Shown here: positions 58,052 to 64,000 of the stretch, one piece after another
Layout of the letters: each line of letters opens with the position of its first letter
How positions within the stretch are numbered: the first letter of the stretch is position 1
Made by a program: the position numbers and the translations under genes
NCBI RefSeq assembly: GCF_009901585.1
Contig: NZ_WXYO01000005.1
Span: 310,001 to 374,000, forward strand
DNA: 64,000 nt
Source: Poritiphilus flavus
Lineage (GTDB): Bacteria > Bacteroidota > Bacteroidia > Flavobacteriales > Flavobacteriaceae
Direction: 5' to 3'
Notes under the pieces: generated by a model
The model's database searches: none
What the model saw: the letters and a program-made list of their open reading frames with translations, nothing else
What the model was told of the DNA's origin: nothing

Positions 58052-58681
58052 ATGGCGCATTTACTGATTCTCTTTTTCGTGACCTTTTCCGCTGCTTTTA
58101 TGGCAACTGTTCCTCCCGGACTGCTTAATATGAATGCGGCGAAGACCAGTGTTGAAAAAGGAAAATTAAACGGGGTGATCTTTAGCCTGGGGGTGTCCAC
58201 AATGATCATGACCCAGGCCTATGTAGCCGTTCTTATTTCCAAATTCCTCTATCGCAATCCCGAGGTCATAGACGTGCTTTTAAAAGTAGCCATTGCGGTA
58301 TTCGCTTTTTTCGCGGTCTACTTTTTTGTGTCAGCAAAACGGAGAACCAAGCAAAAGATCAAGATCGTAAAGGTGAGCAAAAAAAACAGTTTTTTTAAGG
58401 GTATGCTGCTGGCTGCTCTGAATTTGCTTACAATTCCTTATTACGCCGGGCTAAACGCGATGTGGAATGCTTCAGGATGGATAAAATTTGAGCTTTGGGA
58501 TATCGCGGTCTTCATACTGGCTGCCGGTTGCGGTACCTTTTCCATGCTATACTTGTATACCGTCTATTTTAATAAACTGGAAGCCAAGACCCATGCGTTT
58601 TCGAGGAATTCCAATTACATCCTCAGCGCGTTGATGCTCGTACTCCTGGCAATTACTATAATCCGTATCGTATATAAATAA
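58052..58681 (+). CDS. LysE-family exporter
   Basis: 209 aa with six hydrophobic segments, the LysE/RhtB topology. N-terminal ATVPPGLLNMNAAKTSVEKG (about 15-34) is the family signature with PPG, followed by a long second helix and the conserved IPYYAGL region near 130. Usually exports amino acids or small metabolites; substrate unknown. Spaced 3 bp after trmB and 1 bp before the alkyltransferase-like gene, so one operon. Confidence 0.82.
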   Translation: MAHLLILFFVTFSAAFMATVPPGLLNMNAAKTSVEKGKLNGVIFSLGVSTMIMTQAYVAVLISKFLYRNPEVIDVLLKVAIAVFAFFAVYFFVSAKRRTKQKIKIVKVSKKNSFFKGMLLAALNLLTIPYYAGLNAMWNASGWIKFELWDIAVFILAAGCGTFSMLYLYTVYFNKLEAKTHAFSRNSNYILSALMLVLLAITIIRIVYK

Positions 58682-58682
58682 G

Positions 58683-59018
58683 ATGAAAGCCTCCGAGAAG
58701 AATTTTTTTGAAAAAGTATATGAAGTTGCCAGGCTGATCCCTTATGGTAGGGTAACTTCCTACGGAGCCATCGCCAAATATTTGGGCGCCGCGCGAAGTG
58801 CCCGTATGGTAGGTTGGGCTATGAACGGGGCTGGGAATGTAGAAGGGGTGCCGGCCCACCGTGTGGTAAACAAACAGGGTTTGCTGACAGGGAAACACCA
58901 TTTTGACGGTACTAACCTGATGCAGCAGCTTTTGGAAAATGAGGGGGTTCAGGTGGAAGACAACCAGGTGGTGAACTTCCAGGAACACTTTTGGGATCCG
59001 GCCAAAGAACTACTGTAA
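58683..59018 (+). CDS. Alkyltransferase-like DNA-binding protein (ATL)
   Basis: 111 aa, the size of ATL proteins. MGMT C-terminal domain with IPYGRVTSYGAIAKYLG (DNA-binding wing and arginine finger region, about 19-35), AARSARMVGWAMNG, and an active-site loop VPAHRVVNKQG where the alkyl-accepting Cys of PCHRV is Ala. ATL proteins bind O6-alkylguanine and flag it for nucleotide excision repair without removing it. Alternative: an inactive MGMT remnant, less likely given intact surroundings. Confidence 0.92.
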   Translation: MKASEKNFFEKVYEVARLIPYGRVTSYGAIAKYLGAARSARMVGWAMNGAGNVEGVPAHRVVNKQGLLTGKHHFDGTNLMQQLLENEGVQVEDNQVVNFQEHFWDPAKELL

Positions 59019-59128
59019 AAAGGCACGCGGCTCCTCACACTTATTTCCTGACTTTTGGCTTATTTACGCTCTCTATGCCCGTATAGTCCATTTCAATGTT
59101 TCCCCTTCTTAATCTCCCCGGGATAGCC

Positions 59129-59136
59129 TATCTTTG
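59129..59136 (+). promoter_or_regulatory. Candidate -7 element of the Mrp gene
   Basis: TATCTTTG matches TAnnTTTG, 37 bp before the ATG at 59174. A -33 TTG is not obvious. Confidence 0.4.
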
Positions 59137-59173
59137 TTGTTTAGAATGATTTTACATTATCTAAAGGTCAATA

Positions 59174-60316
59174 ATGAAGAAAGTTGACAAAAATGCGGTC
59201 TTAAAGGCCCTGGAGCGCATCTCGGCTCCCGGGGAGGGCCAGAATATGGTGGAAAGCGGGGCTTTATCCAACCTTCAAGTGTTCGGGGACGAAGTGATCG
59301 TCGATGTAACCATCAAAAACCCCAGCCTACAGGCACGAAAGAAAATGGAAGTGGAGATCCTGAAGGTCATTCACAGGGAGGTATATGAAAAGGCAAAGAT
59401 CACGGTAAATGTAAAGGTGGAGGCCGCGGCTAAACCCAAGGTCAACGAGATTAAAGGAAAACCAATTCCGGGCATACAAAATATTATCGCCGTAGCGTCC
59501 GGGAAGGGCGGAGTAGGAAAATCTACGGTGACCGCCAATCTGGCCGTTACCCTGGCCAAAATGGGATTCAAGGTTGGTTTGCTCGATGCGGATATCTACG
59601 GGCCTTCCATGCCAATTATGTTTGATGTTGCTCAGGAAAAACCCCTGGCGACCCAAATAGGCGGAAAATCCAAAATGAAACCGGTAGAGAACCACGGGAT
59701 AAAACTATTGTCCATAGGATTCTTTACCCAGCCTAATCAGGCTGTAATCTGGAGAGGTCCTATGGCATCCAAAGCCCTGAACCAAATGATCTTCGACGCG
59801 CACTGGGGAGAACTCGACTTTATGCTGGTTGATCTTCCTCCGGGAACAGGTGACATTCACCTGAGCATTATGCAGTCCTTACCGGTTACTGGTGCAGTGG
59901 TAGTTAGTACTCCTCAGGAGGTAGCTCTGGCCGATGCCCGTAAGGGTGTTGCCATGTTCCAACAGCAGGCAATTAACGTTCCTGTTCTTGGAATCGTGGA
60001 AAACATGGCTTATTTTACGCCCGAGGAATTACCTGACAACAAGTACTATATTTTTGGAAAAGCAGGGGCGAAGTACCTGGCCGAAGATCTGCAGGTACCA
60101 TTTCTGGGTGAGATCCCACTGGTGCAGAGTATCAGGGAAGCAGGCGATGTAGGGAGACCGGCGGCCATGCAAACCGCGACTCCCATAGAGACCGCTTTCG
60201 AGGAGCTTACCAAAAATATGGTTCAGGAGGTGGTTCTGAGAAACAAGAGTTTACCGCCTACAGAGGCGATCAAAATAACGACAATGGCTGGCTGTTCTGC
60301 CGTAAAAAAGAAATGA
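59174..60316 (+). CDS. Mrp/ApbC-type Fe-S carrier ATPase
   Basis: 380 aa. N-terminal DUF59/MIP18-like domain (about 1-85), then a P-loop NTPase: deviant Walker A VASGKGGVGKSTVTANLA (about 111-128), DADIYGPSMPIMFD, Walker B region LVDLPPGTGDIHLSIMQS, GIVENMAYFTPEE. C-terminal Ala-Gly-Cys (MAGCSAVKKK). Usual Mrp has a CxxC in the C-terminal third; I do not see a clear one here. Loads or transfers Fe-S clusters. Overlaps the NifU-like gene by 4 bp (ATGA). Confidence 0.93.
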   Translation: MKKVDKNAVLKALERISAPGEGQNMVESGALSNLQVFGDEVIVDVTIKNPSLQARKKMEVEILKVIHREVYEKAKITVNVKVEAAAKPKVNEIKGKPIPGIQNIIAVASGKGGVGKSTVTANLAVTLAKMGFKVGLLDADIYGPSMPIMFDVAQEKPLATQIGGKSKMKPVENHGIKLLSIGFFTQPNQAVIWRGPMASKALNQMIFDAHWGELDFMLVDLPPGTGDIHLSIMQSLPVTGAVVVSTPQEVALADARKGVAMFQQQAINVPVLGIVENMAYFTPEELPDNKYYIFGKAGAKYLAEDLQVPFLGEIPLVQSIREAGDVGRPAAMQTATPIETAFEELTKNMVQEVVLRNKSLPPTEAIKITTMAGCSAVKKK

Positions 60317-60558
60317 TCATGACACCAGAGGAACTAAGAACAAAAGTTGAAAACGCTTTGGAAGAGATCAGGCCTTTCCTCCAGAGTGACGGAGGAGACA
60401 TATCCCTGGTTTCCATTGATGATGACAACCTGGTCAAGGTAAAATTAGAGGGGACTTGCGTGGGCTGTAGTGTAAATCAGATGACCCTGAAGAGCGGGGT
60501 TGAGATGACTATCAAGAAACACGCACCCCAGATTGAAAAGGTGGTCAACATAAGTTAG
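60313..60558 (+). CDS. NifU-like Fe-S scaffold protein
   Basis: 81 aa (79 aa if the ATG at 60319 is used). NifU C-terminal domain with EEIRPFLQSDGGDISLVSID (about 18-37) and the CxxC cluster site GTCVGCSVNQMTLKSGVEM (about 53-71). Assembles or carries Fe-S clusters for apoproteins. The first ATG overlaps the Mrp stop as ATGA, which couples the two. Together with the following redox genes, a small Fe-S biogenesis group. Confidence 0.92.
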   Translation: MIMTPEELRTKVENALEEIRPFLQSDGGDISLVSIDDDNLVKVKLEGTCVGCSVNQMTLKSGVEMTIKKHAPQIEKVVNIS

Positions 60559-60582
60559 GCCCATGCTGACACTTGTCATAGA

Positions 60583-60609
60583 TTGGAATCTGACACAGTC
60601 ATAGGTTTG
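60583..60609 (+). promoter_or_regulatory. Candidate promoter before the FNR gene
   Basis: TTG (60583-60585), 16 bp, TAGGTTTG (60602-60609) matches TTG-N-TAnnTTTG, ending 23 bp before the ATG. FNR may thus be transcribed separately from the Mrp-NifU pair. Confidence 0.5.
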
Positions 60610-60632
60610 TTCTTTTCTAAGCAAAGTAGTAC

Positions 60633-61694
60633 ATGATCAAAACAGACATTCTAATAATCGGAGCGGGACCTACGGGTCTTTTTGCTGTTTTTGAGGCCGG
60701 CCTTCTACAGCTCAAATGCCATCTGATTGACGCTTTACCCCAACCCGGGGGCCAATGTGCTGAGATCTACCCTAAAAAACCTATCTATGACATTCCCGGT
60801 TTTCCTGAAATTCTCGCCGGTGATCTGGTGACCAATTTGATGGAACAAATTAAGCCTTTTCAACCTGGTTTTACCCTGGGGGAAAGGGCAGAGACCATAG
60901 AGAAACTGGAGGACGGACAGTTTGTTGTTACTACGAATCGCGGAACGCGCCATCAGGCTCCGGTAATAGCCATTGCCGGCGGACTGGGAAGTTTTGAACC
61001 TCGCAAACCCCTGTTGAAGAACCTGCCGCAGTACGAAGACCAGGGTGTAGCATATATGATCAAGGATCCGGAGGTATACAGGGATAAGAAAGTAGTGATT
61101 GCCGGAGGTGGGGATTCCGCTCTGGACTGGACCATCTACCTGGCGGATATGGCAGCGGAGTTAACCCTGGTACATCGTAGAAATGAATTCAGAGGGGCGC
61201 TGGACTCTGTGGAAAAAGTACAGCAGCTAAAAGACCAGGGTAAGATCAGACTGATCACCCCTGCAGAAGTGACCGATCTAAAGGGGAAAGATAAACTGGA
61301 AAGTGTTGTGGTCACAAAAACTTCCGAGGACGGTAAGGAAATTGAACTACACACCGACTACTTTATCCCGCTGTTCGGACTGTCCCCAAAATTAGGCCCA
61401 ATTGCCGACTGGGGCCTTGAAATAGAAAAGAATGCGATCAAAGTAGACAATACCCTGGATTATCAGACCAACATTCCGGGAATTTATGCCATTGGGGATG
61501 TAAACACCTATCCGGGTAAGCTGAAACTAATCCTTTGCGGATTTCATGAAGCTACACTGATGTGTCAGAGCGCTTACAGGAGGATCCACCCGGATAAGAG
61601 ATATGTGATGAAGTACACAACCGTTGGCGGTATCCACGGTTTTGACGGAAGTAAAAAAGAGGCACCAAAGGCGGTGGTAAAAGCGATAGAATAA
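60633..61694 (+). CDS. Ferredoxin-NADP reductase, thioredoxin-reductase-like
   Basis: 353 aa. FAD motif DILIIGAGPTGLFAVFEAGL (about 5-24), QPGGQCAEIYPKKPIYDIPGF (about 45-65), NADP motif KVVIAGGGDSALDWTIYLAD near 151-170, and ending GIYAIGDVNTYPGKLKLIL. It has the thioredoxin reductase fold but no CxxC, so it fits FNR type 2 (YumC-like). It passes electrons between NADPH and ferredoxin. Separated by 276 bp of repeats from a [2Fe-2S] ferredoxin on the same strand, its likely partner. Confidence 0.9.
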   Translation: MIKTDILIIGAGPTGLFAVFEAGLLQLKCHLIDALPQPGGQCAEIYPKKPIYDIPGFPEILAGDLVTNLMEQIKPFQPGFTLGERAETIEKLEDGQFVVTTNRGTRHQAPVIAIAGGLGSFEPRKPLLKNLPQYEDQGVAYMIKDPEVYRDKKVVIAGGGDSALDWTIYLADMAAELTLVHRRNEFRGALDSVEKVQQLKDQGKIRLITPAEVTDLKGKDKLESVVVTKTSEDGKEIELHTDYFIPLFGLSPKLGPIADWGLEIEKNAIKVDNTLDYQTNIPGIYAIGDVNTYPGKLKLILCGFHEATLMCQSAYRRIHPDKRYVMKYTTVGGIHGFDGSKKEAPKAVVKAIE

Positions 61695-61716
61695 TTTGAA
61701 AATAAAGCAGTGTACT

Positions 61717-61795
61717 AATGTATCAATGAAACAATGTATCAATGAAACAATGTATCAATGAAACAATGTATTAATGTAACAATGTGCTAATGATC
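61717..61795. repeat. 16-bp tandem repeat
   Basis: AATGTATCAATGAAAC is repeated three times exactly (61717-61764), once with two changes (61765-61780) and once partly (from 61781). It lies just after the FNR stop at 61694. No protein. Confidence 0.8.
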
Positions 61796-61799
61796 TAAA

Positions 61800-61965
61800 T
61801 GGTCTATCTATCGAGCAGTCTAACAATCCAAATATCCAATAATCCAATAGTCTAAGTATAAAATAGTCCAATAGTCTAACAGTCCAATAATCTAACAATC
61901 CAAATAGTCTAACGATCTGGCAATCTAACCATCCAATAATCCAACAATCCAACATCCCACCCATT
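61800..61965. repeat. Degenerate pyrimidine-rich short repeats
   Basis: Built from variants of CCAATAATC/CAATAGTCTAA with a period of about 9-10 bp, to the edge of the ferredoxin 5' region. Minus-strand frames give Trp/Leu/Asp-rich nonsense peptides, which I do not count as genes. Same style as the block at 15481-15665. Confidence 0.65.
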
Positions 61966-61970
61966 TATAT

Positions 61971-62300
61971 ATGACTGACATCAAAATTAAAATAACCGAT
62001 AGAGAGGGAGTACTTCATGAGGTAGATGCCCCTACAGATATGAATATGAACCTCATGGAATTGGTCAGGTCTTATGAGTTGGCGCCTGAAGGTACTATTG
62101 GTGTGTGCGGAGGGATGGCCATGTGTGCTTCCTGTCAGTGCTATGTAAAGTCTGATCACGATCTCCCTGAAAAATCGGACGATGAAGAGGCAATGCTCGC
62201 GGAAGCTTTTTACGTGGAGGACAACAGCAGATTAGGTTGTCAGATCCACCTGACCGAGGAACTACACGGTTTGGAGGTGGAGTTGGCTCCGGAGAGCTGA
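61971..62300 (+). CDS. [2Fe-2S] ferredoxin (adrenodoxin type)
   Basis: 109 aa. Cluster ligands Cys46, Cys52, Cys55 and Cys90: GVCGGMAMCASCQCYV and LGCQ, spacing C-x5-C-x2-C-x34-C, as in adrenodoxin/ISC ferredoxins. Cytoplasmic electron carrier, likely fed by the FNR upstream and supporting Fe-S assembly. The gene starts just after the repeat block and stops 4 bp from the convergent ABC exporter gene. Confidence 0.95.
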   Translation: MTDIKIKITDREGVLHEVDAPTDMNMNLMELVRSYELAPEGTIGVCGGMAMCASCQCYVKSDHDLPEKSDDEEAMLAEAFYVEDNSRLGCQIHLTEELHGLEVELAPES

Positions 62301-62304
62301 TCCC

Positions 62305-64000
62305 TCATATCCTGGCCTGGTAGGTAAACAGATTGTAATACCTTCCCTTTTTTTCAATAAGTTCTTCGTGGGTACCCCTTTCCGCGATACGGCCGTTTTC
62401 TATGACCAGTATCTGGTCTGCTTTTCTAATGGTACTTAATCGATGCGCAATTACAAAGGTCGTACGTCCTTTGGTGAGTTCCGCCAAACTTTTCTGAATT
62501 AAGGCTTCGCTCTCGGTATCCAGGTTAGAAGTGGCTTCATCCAATACCAGTATCCTCGGATCCGCGAGAATGGCGCGGGCAATAGCGATGCGTTGCCGCT
62601 GCCCACCGGATAGCTTTATACCCCTTTCGCCGATCAGGGTATCCAGACCCTCTTCAAAGCGGTCTGTAAACTCATTTACATAGGCTGCTTTTACCGCTTC
62701 CTTTAACTGGGCTTCGGAGGCATCAGGCCTGGGAAACAGGATATTCTCCCTGATGCTTCCTTCGAATAAAAAATCATCCTGCAAAACCACACCCAGATAT
62801 TGTCTGAAACTATCCAAATCCACTTTAGAAAGGTCTTCCCCATCTATTCGGACCATTCCCGATTCCGGTGTTAAAAAACTTGCAGCAAGCCCTGCTATGG
62901 TACTTTTACCAGAACCTGAGCTGCCTACCAGGGCTACGACGGATCCCGCCGGCGCCTCAAAACTGATGTTGTGTAAAACCTCTTTATCTTCCTCATAGGC
63001 AAAAGTAACATCCTCAAAAACCATATTCCCCTTGATCCCGTTCAGGCTAATATTTCGGATATCCTCATTCGCCTCTGGCTGCATATTCATCAATTCCTCC
63101 GTACGGTCCAGGCCGGCCAGGGCCTCGGTAAGCTGGCTTCCGATATTACTCATTTGAACAATTGGTGCCACCATTAAACCCAGCAGAAAGGTAAAGGTCA
63201 GGAATTCTCCAACGGTCAACTGATCAACCATGATCTTGTATCCTCCTATTCCCATGATCCCCGTGGTGGCCACACCCAGCAAAAAAGTAGATGAACTTGT
63301 CATAAATGCAGTGGCCGTAAGGCTCTTCTTGACATTCTGATATAGCTTATTTACCCCATCTTCAAAAACCCCTTCCTCTTGTTTTTCCGCATTGAAACCT
63401 TTGATCACCCGAATACCTCCAAGGGTTTCCGTAAGCCTCCCTGTGACTTCCGCATTGATCTTTCCGCGATTTCTAAAAATTGGTCGGATGATCTTAAATG
63501 CTTTTAAGGCGATTACCGCGAAAACGGCTAATGGGATAAGTGCAAATAAGGTCATTGTAGGGCTGATATCCAACAAAAGGATCAGGGCAACCACGGCAGT
63601 TACAGTTCCTCCTACTAGTTGAACCAGGCCAGTGCCAATAAGATTCCGGACCCCTTCCACATCGGTCATGATCCGGGATACCAATTCGCCGGATTTGGTA
63701 TTGTCAAAAAACCGAATGGGTAAGGAAAGGATCTTTTTTTGAACCTGGGCGCGTAACTCAGAGATCATGTATTGGGCCTGAACGCTCAATATACGCGTAA
63801 GCAGGAAAGAGGTGGTTGCCTGTACCAGGATGGCCAATATCACCACAGTAACCAATACTTTCAGGAATTCCACATCCTTATTGGGAATAATATCATCCAT
63901 CAAATACTTCAGGGACATCGGGGCGACAAAACTGGCGGCTTTACTGATCACAATCAGCACCAGCCCAATAAAAACCAGGTTTCGCCTTGGCCAGATAATG
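62305..64000 (-). CDS. ABC exporter with fused membrane and ATPase domains (cut by window edge)
   Basis: At least 565 aa; the frame continues upstream past base 64000, so the true start is outside. Six-helix exporter membrane domain followed by an intact nucleotide-binding domain: Walker A ALVGSSGSGKST, Q-loop VVLQDDFLFEG, signature LSGGQRQRIAIARAI, Walker B RILVLDEATSNLD and H-loop IAHRLSTI. MsbA/MDR-like; probably exports lipids or hydrophobic compounds as a homodimer. In contrast to the ABC protein at 22210, every catalytic motif is present. Convergent with the ferredoxin gene. Confidence 0.93.
   Translation of the reverse strand, partial: IIWPRRNLVFIGLVLIVISKAASFVAPMSLKYLMDDIIPNKDVEFLKVLVTVVILAILVQATTSFLLTRILSVQAQYMISELRAQVQKKILSLPIRFFDNTKSGELVSRIMTDVEGVRNLIGTGLVQLVGGTVTAVVALILLLDISPTMTLFALIPLAVFAVIALKAFKIIRPIFRNRGKINAEVTGRLTETLGGIRVIKGFNAEKQEEGVFEDGVNKLYQNVKKSLTATAFMTSSSTFLLGVATTGIMGIGGYKIMVDQLTVGEFLTFTFLLGLMVAPIVQMSNIGSQLTEALAGLDRTEELMNMQPEANEDIRNISLNGIKGNMVFEDVTFAYEEDKEVLHNISFEAPAGSVVALVGSSGSGKSTIAGLAASFLTPESGMVRIDGEDLSKVDLDSFRQYLGVVLQDDFLFEGSIRENILFPRPDASEAQLKEAVKAAYVNEFTDRFEEGLDTLIGERGIKLSGGQRQRIAIARAILADPRILVLDEATSNLDTESEALIQKSLAELTKGRTTFVIAHRLSTIRKADQILVIENGRIAERGTHEELIEKKGRYYNLFTYQARI

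Noticed and set aside
61755-61964. Minus-strand open frame rich in Leu, Asp and Trp
   Set aside because: It is the translation of a short degenerate DNA repeat, not a natural protein.
61717-61965. CRISPR array
   Set aside because: The 16-bp units are directly adjacent without unique spacers, and no cas genes are in the window.

Overview
The window looks like part of a marine Flavobacteriaceae (Bacteroidota) chromosome. The support is: Bacteroidota-type promoters (TTG, 16-18 bp, TAnnTTTG) before tyrS, the response regulator and the FNR gene; two small proteins ending in type IX secretion sorting domains; family-typical genes (DUF4271, DUF4296, DUF3098, Bacteroidota-style RHS proteins); and weak Shine-Dalgarno signals. 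I see no tRNA, rRNA, CRISPR array or complete insertion sequence.

1-15.7 kb is an accessory polymorphic-toxin locus, all on the minus strand. Read in transcription order it holds a 1082-aa secreted YD-repeat protein, a small secreted lipocalin-like protein, a 1915-aa Sec-exported RHS protein with Ig-like repeats and a variable C-terminal tip, and a YwqK/MORN-like lipoprotein as candidate immunity protein. Downstream lie two 5'-truncated RHS fragments. Each keeps homology to part of the full-length gene, carries a different tip, and is followed at once by its own small membrane or lipoprotein gene. This is the layout of a full-length rhs gene with displaced orphan tips and cognate immunity genes. 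It is the most interesting region of the window; none of the three tips has a fold I recognise with confidence.

15.7-21.4 kb holds tag, a CutA-like gene and a cluster around an SbtA-type bicarbonate permease: two paralogous small cytosolic proteins, a small secreted protein, a two-helix membrane protein, a LysR regulator and two paralogous secreted proteins. 21.5-27.5 kb is a TetR-headed type I export operon (ABC protein with a degenerate ATPase, HlyD-like adaptor, TolC-like channel) followed by a YitT membrane protein. A bipartite motif covering the TetR promoter recurs almost exactly just beyond the 3' end of the SbtA gene.

27.6-54.4 kb is mostly core chromosome: thioredoxin-like and TonB-like proteins, the ftsX-DUF3098-uppP-small protein-truB operon, leuS, alanine dehydrogenase, a YugP-type protease, a GNAT gene with no normal start codon, Lrp and saccharopine dehydrogenase-like genes, pckA, hemD, two glycosyltransferases, pyrC, an epimerase, an MG2/plug outer-membrane-type protein, tyrS, an ankyrin-like protein and a LuxE-like acyl-protein synthetase. 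54.4-64 kb has two mini T9SS-sorting-domain proteins, a PhoB/PhoR-like two-component system, trmB, a LysE-type exporter, an alkyltransferase-like protein, and an Fe-S/redox group (Mrp ATPase, NifU-like scaffold, ferredoxin-NADP reductase, [2Fe-2S] ferredoxin) interrupted by a low-complexity repeat block. An ABC exporter runs off the right edge.
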